Below, piece by piece: positions 9,773 through 17,456 of a DNA stretch of 64,000 nt. A program made the translations under genes and the position numbers. The notes under the pieces were generated by a model, which had not been told where the DNA came from, searched no databases, and saw only the letters and a program-made list of their open reading frames with translations. Position 1 is the first letter of the stretch. Each line of letters begins with the position of its first letter. Source of the stretch: Spirochaetia bacterium UBA2205 (GTDB lineage Bacteria > Spirochaetota > UBA4802 > UB4802); assembly GCA_002328585.1 (NCBI GenBank), contig DCUV01000060.1, positions 62,001 to 126,000 of the forward strand. The letters are read 5' to 3'.

Positions 9773-10237
9773 ATCAATCCGCTCTTTTTGTAATAACGGT
9801 ATATTCACTTCTTTTATAAATAAAAGGTTAATGCCTGCAAGCATGCTGTTGCAATGTTCTACATTTAAGATGTGATGGGTTGCAAATTGAATACCATTAT
9901 TACATGGGCAAACATCGATTGTTGCATTCACCATAATTGGGTATCCGTGAGTTCTGCAAATAATAGGTCGGTAAGGGTATATTCTGCATGTATGCTCATG
10001 TAAGAATATACAATATTCATTATCTTTGGTGTTTGTTATGGCTTCCCGTACGGAGGGTGATTGGTTACTATACCAGTGAAGGATGTCAACCATCTCAATG
10101 GGGAAAACACTTTCCAGTATACAACATTCACTGCAGCCTTCTTTACATTGTAACAAGGTGCCATATACAGCAGTAACATCACTGGTAAATGCATCTATCC
10201 TTTTTACTAATTCGTTGTAATAATACAGAGATTTCAT
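9707..10237 (-). CDS. YkgJ-type Cys-cluster (putative zinc/iron-binding) protein
   Basis: 176-aa cytoplasmic protein of the CxxCxxCC family predicted to bind a metal or Fe-S cluster. Seen: CKEGCSECCILE near residue 28, then CIFLHEHTCRIYPYRPIICRTHGYP and CPCNNG. The last spacing (C..Y..RP..CR.F/H) is the family signature. The function is unknown; members have been suggested to take part in protein or flagellin-lysine modification, or in metal handling, but nothing here decides. It follows dsbD by only 4 bp on the same strand, so the two are an operon, which hints at a thiol or metal link. Its 3' end overlaps purD by 66 bp on the opposite strand. Confidence 0.8.
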   Translation of the reverse strand: MKSLYYYNELVKRIDAFTSDVTAVYGTLLQCKEGCSECCILESVFPIEMVDILHWYSNQSPSVREAITNTKDNEYCIFLHEHTCRIYPYRPIICRTHGYPIMVNATIDVCPCNNGIQFATHHILNVEHCNSMLAGINLLFIKEVNIPLLQKERIDLRTFFQSSESDILSIVHSLKR

Positions 10238-10241
10238 AGAA

Positions 10242-12059
10242 TTAATGGTGCGGTATTGTCATCAATTGCAGTGTTTGTTGCGAATTGCTTATATCCATGG
10301 CTTTTTGTAAAGCTTTTAAAAGATCATTGGAAGTATACATATCGCGAAGTATGACCGGCTGGTAAAAATATTCACCTCTGGGGAAAATTGCTACAAATGG
10401 AATTGAACGGGCACCAAGGCTTTGCATAAGCTCTTCTGCTAATTCATTTTTTGTTGTGATATCTGCTTTATAAGTATGGATGTCATTTGACTTAATAAAA
10501 TCGATGACCTTTTTTGATTTCAGAGTAGTTCCTTCAACCAATTTGCAATTAGGGCACCAGTCTGCAGTAAAAATTATCATTGATACATGGGAACTATTAT
10601 TATGAACTATCGCATCCCAATCCAATTGTTTCAAAGGTATTCTGGATACAGATGGTTTTGTAGTAAAGAGCATTAACCCTGATATTATAACAATTGCCAA
10701 AAGAATAATAAATGAAATGATACGATGTATTAGCGGTCGGGCTATATTTCCAAATATTCCCCATTGCCATAATCCTAACGAAAGCAGCAGAATAAACCAT
10801 AATGCCTGCGTAAGGGCTGTTATATCAAGGAGGGTTATCAGGTAAATTGAGGTTGCAACAAGCAAAAAACCCATGCATTGTTCAAAAATAATCATCCATT
10901 CGCCAGGTTTAGGGATAAAACGAACAAGTGATGGATACATAGCAAGGATTAGATAGGGAAGTGACATCCCTATACCAATATTGATAAATATCATAAAGAT
11001 TACTATAGGATGTTGTGTTAATGTCCATGTTAGTATAGCTCCTAAAAATGGTCCACTGCAGGGGGTAGCCAGAATGGTAGCGAGGACTCCTTTAAAGTAA
11101 CTATCGATATAAGGATTGGCACTTTGCAATTTAGAAGGAAGCGAAGGAACATTAAAGGTATAGATGCCAAAAAAAGATAATGCCATTGAAAATATAATGG
11201 CAGCCATTAGTATAATAAATGTTTTATGTTGAAAAAGTTCGCCCCAGTTGTAACCAGCAAAAGCTGCTAATGCTGCTAAAATAATGAAGGATGTTAAAAC
11301 CCCAAGGGTAAAAAGCAACCCCATACTTTTTATCTTTCGGGGATTATTATTTGCATATGATACAAAACTAAATAGTTTCAGACTTATTACTGGTAATACA
11401 CATGGCATAAAATTAAGTATAAATCCTGCTATAATCCCAAAGATGATGGCATGGAATATCCCTATTGATGAATTCCCCATATCGATAGCATTGAATGTGT
11501 AATTATTGTGTGATTGTTCAAGGTATGTTATTTGTTGCGGTTCTTTATACGGTGCTATGTGCGATTTTGGCAAATCGGCTGCATCTTTTTTCACTTTAAT
11601 TTTTTGGGTGATAGTTCCAGTAATGGGTGTACAGGAACTATCGTTGCACAGTAATGCATCAATAGAAATAGTAAACGAATATAATCCTTCACGATTGGTT
11701 TTGACTGTAAAAGGGATACACAATGAGGTCTGGTTTTTATAGATATACACCGGCTTGTTATCTATGGGTGATATGTGCATCGTTCCGGGAAGATAGCGGG
11801 TACTGCTTAACTCTATGGGATCATGGGTTGTAGCTTTAGCAACAAGTGGTTTCCCTGTTCCTTTACCTTTAGGGTTTGCATAGATATAGCCATTTCCATT
11901 GATAGTGAGATTAATAATTGCATAAGCTTCAGTATGTGGCTTAACATAGAGTATGCTACTTTGTGGCTGTATGGTCACATCTTCTGCAAAAGCATGAATT
12001 GCAGATAATAATATACTGAATAGTATTATAAAAATTTTCACAAATGGTTTGTATAGCAT
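10242..12059 (-). CDS. dsbD: Thiol:disulfide interchange protein DsbD
   Basis: Carries electrons from cytoplasmic thioredoxin across the inner membrane to periplasmic thiol proteins. 605 aa with the three expected parts: signal peptide (KIFIILFSILLSAIHAFA), periplasmic alpha domain ending in CNDSSC (near residue 130), an eight-helix core with NFMPCVLPV and ATPCSGPFLG (the redox Cys pair), and a C-terminal thioredoxin-like domain with WCPNC. The start is ATG 12059 because GAGGAAAACAGC precedes it and the signal peptide begins there; the longer frame to 12128 adds an unlikely hydrophilic leader. It is followed 4 bp downstream by the Cys-cluster gene. Confidence 0.95.
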   Translation of the reverse strand: MLYKPFVKIFIILFSILLSAIHAFAEDVTIQPQSSILYVKPHTEAYAIINLTINGNGYIYANPKGKGTGKPLVAKATTHDPIELSSTRYLPGTMHISPIDNKPVYIYKNQTSLCIPFTVKTNREGLYSFTISIDALLCNDSSCTPITGTITQKIKVKKDAADLPKSHIAPYKEPQQITYLEQSHNNYTFNAIDMGNSSIGIFHAIIFGIIAGFILNFMPCVLPVISLKLFSFVSYANNNPRKIKSMGLLFTLGVLTSFIILAALAAFAGYNWGELFQHKTFIILMAAIIFSMALSFFGIYTFNVPSLPSKLQSANPYIDSYFKGVLATILATPCSGPFLGAILTWTLTQHPIVIFMIFINIGIGMSLPYLILAMYPSLVRFIPKPGEWMIIFEQCMGFLLVATSIYLITLLDITALTQALWFILLLSLGLWQWGIFGNIARPLIHRIISFIILLAIVIISGLMLFTTKPSVSRIPLKQLDWDAIVHNNSSHVSMIIFTADWCPNCKLVEGTTLKSKKVIDFIKSNDIHTYKADITTKNELAEELMQSLGARSIPFVAIFPRGEYFYQPVILRDMYTSNDLLKALQKAMDISNSQQTLQLMTIPHH

Positions 12060-12248
12060 GCTGTTTTCCTCAATAATATAAGGGGCTCTTTGAGCGTCCT
12101 TGTTGACACAAACTATCAATAATACCACTTTATTTCACCATGACAATCAGATGAAAAAAATGTTTCAAGGGATCATGTTATTAAGAATATAGCAAAAATT
12201 GCCGATATTGCAAATAGAAATTAGTAAAGGCACAAAGGAGGGTGTCCT

Positions 12249-12419
12249 ATGATGGCGCAACAAATTACAGTAGTAGAACAAAGCATCGAACAGCTTAACA
12301 ACCTGTTAAAAGGACTTGCTGCAGTAAGAACAGGATTAAGTGAGAAGCTTGTAGAAGTCAATGTTAAGGAACAGGGAAGGATAGAAGGATTAGGAACAAT
12401 TATTGATAGCTATCAGTAA
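12249..12419 (+). CDS. Small hypothetical protein (56 aa), helical
   Basis: A short ORF beginning MMAQQITVVEQSIEQLNN and ending IIDSYQ. The support is a strong ribosome site (AAAGGAGGG, 8-9 bases before the ATG) and a heptad-like pattern of V/I/L suited to a coiled coil through residues 6-40. It lies divergent from dsbD. I do not recognise a family. It has no signal peptide, Cys or charged cluster that would suggest a job. The second ATG (12252) is an alternative start. Confidence 0.6.
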   Translation: MMAQQITVVEQSIEQLNNLLKGLAAVRTGLSEKLVEVNVKEQGRIEGLGTIIDSYQ

Positions 12420-13044
12420 AAAAAGGTAGTGACTATGTATTTAGTATGCTTCTTTTTGGCATTGATATCTTTTACAATTTTTGCAACAATATCGCTGATG
12501 ATTTCATGGGTCAATCTTAGTGTTTTAATAGGATGATAGAACAAATAGAAGAACGAGCAAATATTATCACACCACATGGCACCATACACACCTTGTCTTT
12601 TTATGTATCTCCCAATCAAACCCTGATATAGGAATAAAGCTTCATGTTCAGTGATTTTCCCTTCTATAATTTAATTTCTCTCTCTGTTACCGCTTAACTT
12701 TAATCCAATTCTACATTTGTATTAATTTGTTTGCAAGTATATTGTTCATATTGCCACTTTTACTATGATAGTTGAAAATATCTAAAAACGGTAAACATCA
12801 ATGTGTTCCAATGGTATGGTAATTATTATAATTTTTCATTGAATGAAATGGTATTGCATAAAAACTTCTAAAAATTAGATTTTGACGTTGCCTTGTTGGT
12901 GTAAATATTATAAATATTAATTACGATGCTTGATTAAATTGTTAATAATTGCAACCCGATTATTAGAGGTATCAATAAATTGATGTTGACAGATAGTATA
13001 TATACCATAATGTATACTTAATAAAAGAAAGGGTAAATGTTAAT
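12420..13044. other. Intergenic region, 625 bp, with possible micro-ORFs
   Basis: No confident gene. Two tiny plus-strand frames overlap by ATGA: 12435-12536 (33 aa, one hydrophobic segment, MYLVCFFLALISFTIF...) and 12533-12631 (32 aa, MIEQIEERANIITPHG...). On the minus strand a 68-aa frame at 12413-12619 opens only with TTG and has no clear ribosome site. The rest (12640-12985) is AT-rich and looks non-coding. The stretch could be a decayed gene, since coding-like residues occur in both strands without a full-length product. Confidence 0.35.
12986..13013 (+). promoter_or_regulatory. Candidate sigma70 promoter for the 13045 gene
   Basis: A perfect -35 TTGACA at 12986-12991 is followed after 16 bases by TAATGT (13008-13013), with other AT-rich -10 choices (CATAAT, TATACT) nearby. 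The next ATG is 31 bases on. The -35 is good but the -10 is ambiguous. Confidence 0.4.
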
Positions 13045-13677
13045 ATGAAACAAAAATTATTAATCATCACAGTAGGATTATTACTTTTATGCCAGACTAT
13101 TTTTGCTGCTAACACGGAGATAAACGGGACATTGGGGACATCATATGCAGATAATCCCTCAAAGTATGGACTTGACATTTCATTACATTATAATTGGTTA
13201 TTAGATCCTTATTTTTTGACAGGATTGGAATCCGGTTTTTTCTGGGTTCAGTGGGATAGAAAAATTGGTGTAAAGCAAGAAGGTTCAGTCTATGTGGATG
13301 TTAAGGCTGATTCGAACGCATATACGATTCCTATAATGTTTAATGCTCAGGTTCGATTGCCCAATCTGCAAAGTAAATTATATGTTGTTCCATTTGCAAC
13401 AGTTGGATTTGGTTACTCATTTATGATATTGCATTATTCACGCCCTGATTTTACTGATTCAAGTACGGGGAAGACATATGATTCGGATTCAATTACTAAA
13501 CTTTTTAAAGGGCTTTCATGGGAGTTACTTTTTGGTGCTTCATTAAAACCTGCAACCGATTCCAAAGTTGATTTTTATGCTGAATGTGGTTATCGCAAAT
13601 TGCCGCTGAAAAGTGGTGATCTGGAACTGGATATGTCTGGTTTTTTACTTAGATTCGGGGTAAGATATCCATTGTAG
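13045..13677 (+). CDS. Outer-membrane beta-barrel protein, unknown function
   Basis: 210 aa with a clear signal peptide (MKQKLLIITVGLLLLCQTIFAA, cleavage after AxA-like ..FAA). The mature part alternates polar and aromatic residues in strands of 8-12 (YGLDISLHYNWLL, YVVPFATVGFGYSFMI, SWELLFGASL, VDFYAECGYRKL) and ends in LLRFGVRYPL, like the terminal strand recognised by BamA, though the last residue is Leu instead of Phe. This matches small porin-like barrels of the OmpW/OMP_b-brl type. There is no neighbour on the same strand close enough to define an operon. Confidence 0.7.
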   Translation: MKQKLLIITVGLLLLCQTIFAANTEINGTLGTSYADNPSKYGLDISLHYNWLLDPYFLTGLESGFFWVQWDRKIGVKQEGSVYVDVKADSNAYTIPIMFNAQVRLPNLQSKLYVVPFATVGFGYSFMILHYSRPDFTDSSTGKTYDSDSITKLFKGLSWELLFGASLKPATDSKVDFYAECGYRKLPLKSGDLELDMSGFLLRFGVRYPL

Positions 13678-13774
13678 CATTAGTAATGTAATAATGTGGA
13701 AAGTTTTAAAGTTCTTGACTTTATATATGCCATTATTTTTAGTTTTGTAATACCAATGAACATGTGGGGTTAAT

Positions 13775-14719
13775 ATGGTACCTACAGCATATTTGTTTGA
13801 TCCTGTTTATATGGATCATGATACAGGGTGGGGACATCCTGAGCGCCCTGAGCGCCTGGCGGCAATAGATCAGAAATTACGTCAGCAACCATACTATAAA
13901 TCACTGATTAAAGTAGAGCCTAAAATTGGTGCAAAACGATATATTGAGCTGGTACATTCGCCAGATTATGTTAAGCGAGTGAAAGAAGAGATAGAATCAG
14001 GGGTCCACTATCTGGATTCAATGGATACTGCAGTATGCAAAAGGTCATATGAAGTGGCATTGTTAGCTGTAGGTGGCAGCCTTAATATGTGTGATGCTAT
14101 AATCTCTGGAGAGGCAATCAGAGGGTTTTGTGCAGCAAGACCTCCGGGACACCATGCTGAGTATGATTATGCGGCAGGTTTCTGCATTTTTAATAATATT
14201 GCAATTGCAGCAAAATATCTCCAGGTAGAACATGGAATAAATAAAATAGCCATTGTTGATTGGGATGTCCATCATGGGAATGGTACTCAACACACATTTG
14301 AGCGGGATAGAAATGTATTGTATATTAGTACACATCAGTACCCACATTTTCCAGGAACGGGAGCTCGTAGTGAACGGGGAAAAGGGGAAGGTGAAGGGTA
14401 TACATTGAATTTTCCTATGCCTGCAGGGAGTGGTGATCCTGAATATATGGATGTGTTTGAAAATCATATTGTTCCGGCACTTATGAAGTTTGAACCTGAA
14501 ATAGTTTTAATATCAGCAGGTTTTGATGCGCACAATGCTGATCCTTTATCATACATAGGACTTTCCACTGAAGCATACTACAAATTTACGGTGCTTATCA
14601 AGCAAGCTGCTAATGAGTACAGTGGCGGAAGAATGATTGCCTTTTTAGAAGGCGGCTATGATTTAGAAGCTTTAGCCAACAGTGTAGATATGATGATGAG
14701 AGCATTCATTGAGGATTAA
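13775..14719 (+). CDS. Histone deacetylase-family amidohydrolase (AcuC/polyamine deacetylase-like)
   Basis: 314-aa zinc hydrolase of the arginase/HDAC fold. Seen: HPERPERL near residue 21, RPPGHHAEYDYAAGFCIFNN with the catalytic His pair (126/127), DWDVHHGNGTQ with zinc ligands Asp164 and His166, and SAGFDAHNADPL with the third ligand Asp, then EGGYDLEAL. Bacterial members deacetylate acetylated polyamines, lysine side chains or acetoin-related substrates; which one applies here is not decidable. It is a single gene with no partner within 600 bp. Confidence 0.92.
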   Translation: MVPTAYLFDPVYMDHDTGWGHPERPERLAAIDQKLRQQPYYKSLIKVEPKIGAKRYIELVHSPDYVKRVKEEIESGVHYLDSMDTAVCKRSYEVALLAVGGSLNMCDAIISGEAIRGFCAARPPGHHAEYDYAAGFCIFNNIAIAAKYLQVEHGINKIAIVDWDVHHGNGTQHTFERDRNVLYISTHQYPHFPGTGARSERGKGEGEGYTLNFPMPAGSGDPEYMDVFENHIVPALMKFEPEIVLISAGFDAHNADPLSYIGLSTEAYYKFTVLIKQAANEYSGGRMIAFLEGGYDLEALANSVDMMMRAFIED

Positions 14720-14814
14720 CCTTGTTTAAATGCCATGAAGTTTTAGTCAGATAAACTACGAATGGCTACAGTGTAGTCGCCGACGGTTTGGTAAGATCAC
14801 TATCCAGGGAAGAA

Positions 14815-14970
14815 AATGTTTGGCGATAGTTATCCTGAATACTGAACTGGCTACAGACAAGGATTGTTTCAGAGTGGCAGTTGTGTTCAATGGTTTATGA
14901 TAAGATCCTGCCATGGCGGCAGTCCATGTCTTAGAATGATATTGAGGAGATAATTCTATTTTCGGAAGGC
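14815..14970 (+). repeat. Dispersed repeat, copy 1 (diverged)
   Basis: Shares with copy 2 (22240-22440) CCAGGG...GAAAAT..TTGGCGA.AG..ATCCTGAATA, then GG.T.CAG, and with copies 2 and 3 the end word TCTATTTTCGGA (14954-14965). A short CTGCC/GGCAG hairpin lies inside (14909-14923). No ORF starts after this copy, unlike the other two, so here the SD-like end is not used. Confidence 0.55.
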
Positions 14971-15330
14971 CGATACCGTATTGTACTAAGAAGGATATCC
15001 CAACGATAGATGCTATAAATAGATAAATAGATTAATAACAAATAAATACCGATACTTAAAACAATAAAAATTCTGCTGAATTGCTGTCAGTGTAAATTAT
15101 TTAAATCTCTATTTTACCAGGACATGTTTTGTATAAGTAGGGGTTGGAGATGAAATAGTATTCTATTTTGTTAATTATCGAATTACAATATTATGTGCTA
15201 TTTAGTAAATATATAAATAAAAATTAAATTAAATAAATATTCAAAAGTATGAAAGCATAATGGAGCACATTATAACGATTATGTTAGAAATTAATTGTAA
15301 AAAAAATTTATTAATAATTTCGTAAAAAAG

Positions 15331-15360
15331 TTGTAATATAAAACTGGTGTGTGGTAGAAT
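15331..15360 (+). promoter_or_regulatory. Candidate promoter of the 15394 flavoenzyme gene
   Basis: TTGTAA (15331-15336), an 18-base spacer, then TAGAAT (15355-15360). The palindrome at 15364-15382 would cover the transcription start, which fits a repressor site. Confidence 0.45.
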
Positions 15361-15363
15361 TGA

Positions 15364-15382
15364 AACATAACACTGTTATGTT
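15364..15382. promoter_or_regulatory. Palindromic operator candidate upstream of the 15394 gene
   Basis: Perfect 8-bp inverted repeat AACATAAC-ACT-GTTATGTT placed between the candidate -10 box and the AAGGAGGG ribosome site. Size and place fit a TetR- or MarR-type operator. The half site differs from the TACTGACA palindromes near 30 kb, so another regulator is implied. Confidence 0.55.
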
Positions 15383-15393
15383 AAGGAGGGTAT

Positions 15394-17415
15394 ATGTATC
15401 CGCTTCTTTTTACACCAATAACCATTAATACATTACAGATTAAAAATAGAATTGCATATCCTGCGTTAGGATTACTTTATTCATATGATAGCTTATTAAA
15501 TGACAGGTATTATGAATATTTCAGGGAAAAGGCTCAAGGTGGAGCTGGCCTTGTAACAGTGGGTCCAGTGGGGATTGATATAGCAGGTTCAGGTATGATG
15601 GCATTGTCATTAGCTGATGACGATAAAATACCGTCCTTTAAAAAATTAACAACAATAATAAAAAGTGAAGGAGCACAAACCTTTGTGCAACTATTTCACG
15701 CTGGGGCTTATTCATATTCAAAACTTACCAATGATGTTCAACCTATTGCTCCGTCAAGTGTATATTCAAAATATTCAAAGCAAGTCCCCCGCGAGATGAC
15801 ACTTGAAGATATAGAGATGGTTCAAACAGCGTTTGTTAAAGCTGCGTTGCGGGCAAAGGAAGCAGGGTTTGATGGGATTGAAATCATTGCTTCAGCAGGG
15901 TATCTGATTACCCAGTTTCTATCGCCCATAACAAATAAACGAACAGACCACTATGGAGGTTCTTTTGAAAACAGGGTACGGTTCCCCCGTGAGGTAATAG
16001 AAAAAGTAAGAAAAGCTGTTGGTTTTGATTTCCCTCTTGGTATTAGAATGGCAGGGAATGATTTTGTTAAAGGCAGCAATACGGATAGAGAAACCCCTCT
16101 GTTTGCAAAAGTTTATGAAGATGCTGGCGTTGATATCATAAATGTAACAGGTGGCTGGCATGAAGCTAAAATTCCACAATTGCCCATGGAATTACCTAGG
16201 ATGGGATATGCTTATCTGGCGGCTACTATAAAAAAAGCAGTACATGTTCCGGTAATGGCTTCCAATAGGATAGCTACTCCTGAAGGAGCTGAAAAGATTT
16301 TGCGTGATAGCATGGCGGATATGGTTAATCTGGGACGTGTTTTGATTGCAGATCCTTATTGGCCAACAAAAGCTAAAGAGGGGAAAACAAATCTTATACG
16401 CCCGTGTGTTGGATGCAATCAGGGCTGTACTGATACATTATTTAGCGGGATGCCAGTAGGATGTGTAGTAAATGCCCGGGCAGGATACGAAGGTGCGCGC
16501 AATATAAAGAAAACAGATACTCCTCTCAGGATTATGGTCATAGGTGCGGGTCCTGGTGGGTTAGAAGCTGCAGTGCGAGCAAAAGAAGCAGGGCATGAGG
16601 TTGAATTGCATGAAATGTCAACTGATATTGGGGGGCAATTATGGATAGCTGCAGCACCACCTCATAAACATGAACTATTGGAGATTATACGATATTATCG
16701 TGCAATGGTGGAACATTTTGGTATCCCTGTATTTTATAATACTGCAATGACTGTGGAATTGATTAAAGAAAAAAATCCCGATCATATCATTGTTGCAACG
16801 GGTGCTGAAGCGTTAATGCCACCTATTGAAGGGATTGGATTGCCACATGTTTATTCTGCATGGGATATATTACATAAAGATCCTGTATTGGGAGAGAATG
16901 TTGCCGTTATTGGTGGGGGTGCGGTTGGCATTGAAACCGCACTGTTCATTGCTAATAAGGGGACAATATCTCCTGAAATTCTTCATTTTTTGATGTTTTT
17001 TGATGCTGAACCTGTTGACCGATTGAAAGAATTGATTACTCAGGGTACAAGCAAGGTTACAATCATTGAAATGCTACCATCTATTGGTAAAGATGTGGGA
17101 CGATCAACGCGCTGGATTCTAAATACTGAACTGGAAAAATTTGGTGTAACCGTAATGACATCGGCAAAGGTTATTGAACTTACCAATCATGATGTCATTT
17201 TTGAAAAAGAAAATACAATGCAAAAGATTCCAGTTGATAATGTTGTAATTGCTGTTGGTTCAAAACCAGTTAACTCATTGCTGGGGCAAATTGAAAAATG
17301 CGGAATTCAATATACAGCAATTGGTGATTGCAAAAAGATTGGTAAGATCAATGATGCAATCCATGAAGGATTCATGGCTATTGTTAATTTGCAGAAAGAG
17401 GTAGTGAAAATATAA
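15394..17415 (+). CDS. FMN/FAD/Fe-S NADH:flavin oxidoreductase, 2,4-dienoyl-CoA reductase (FadH)-like
   Basis: 673 aa, the full length of the FadH / trimethylamine-dehydrogenase-like family. Order: N-terminal old-yellow-enzyme barrel (residues 1-330, LFTPITINTLQIKNRI at the start, ITNKRTDHYGGSFENRVRF), a 4Fe-4S site CVGCNQGC...GC near residues 337-356, an FAD Rossmann motif IGAGPGGLEAA near 382, and an NAD motif IGGGAVGIETALF near 505. FadH removes double bonds at even positions of unsaturated acyl-CoA, which suits the neighbouring acyl-CoA genes; other members reduce enoates or bile-acid intermediates. AAGGAGGG stands 4 bases before the ATG. Confidence 0.9.
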   Translation: MYPLLFTPITINTLQIKNRIAYPALGLLYSYDSLLNDRYYEYFREKAQGGAGLVTVGPVGIDIAGSGMMALSLADDDKIPSFKKLTTIIKSEGAQTFVQLFHAGAYSYSKLTNDVQPIAPSSVYSKYSKQVPREMTLEDIEMVQTAFVKAALRAKEAGFDGIEIIASAGYLITQFLSPITNKRTDHYGGSFENRVRFPREVIEKVRKAVGFDFPLGIRMAGNDFVKGSNTDRETPLFAKVYEDAGVDIINVTGGWHEAKIPQLPMELPRMGYAYLAATIKKAVHVPVMASNRIATPEGAEKILRDSMADMVNLGRVLIADPYWPTKAKEGKTNLIRPCVGCNQGCTDTLFSGMPVGCVVNARAGYEGARNIKKTDTPLRIMVIGAGPGGLEAAVRAKEAGHEVELHEMSTDIGGQLWIAAAPPHKHELLEIIRYYRAMVEHFGIPVFYNTAMTVELIKEKNPDHIIVATGAEALMPPIEGIGLPHVYSAWDILHKDPVLGENVAVIGGGAVGIETALFIANKGTISPEILHFLMFFDAEPVDRLKELITQGTSKVTIIEMLPSIGKDVGRSTRWILNTELEKFGVTVMTSAKVIELTNHDVIFEKENTMQKIPVDNVVIAVGSKPVNSLLGQIEKCGIQYTAIGDCKKIGKINDAIHEGFMAIVNLQKEVVKI

Positions 17416-17423
17416 AGTATGAT

Positions 17424-17450
17424 AAGGAGCGGTGCTTATCACCGCTCCTT
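17424..17450. terminator. Hairpin between convergent genes
   Basis: AAGGAGCGGTG / CACCGCTCCTT, an 11-bp perfect stem with a 5-base loop, lies between the stops of two convergent genes. Neither side has a strong T-run, so it may be a bidirectional but imperfect terminator. Confidence 0.65.
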
Positions 17451-17456
17451 ACACAT

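Larger units (their letters stand above)
14720..15393. other. Intergenic region, 674 bp
   Basis: No gene seen. The first half (to about 15000) is less AT-rich than the surroundings and carries one copy of a dispersed repeat. The second half is very AT-rich and ends in a predicted promoter and a perfect palindrome just before the flavoenzyme gene at 15394. Confidence 0.6.

Noticed and set aside
12413..12619. 68-aa minus-strand frame
   Set aside because: Opens with TTG, lacks a ribosome site and has no recognisable domain, though part of it looks helical.
2655..15260. AATATTCAAAAGTATG occurs near 2658 and again near 15236, upstream of two genes
   Set aside because: A 16-base match in AT-rich DNA is expected a few times by chance in a 64-kb window, and the flanks differ.
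14720..15393. Possible tRNA or other RNA gene
   Set aside because: No T-loop, anticodon-arm pattern or CCA end found; the structured part belongs to the dispersed repeat.
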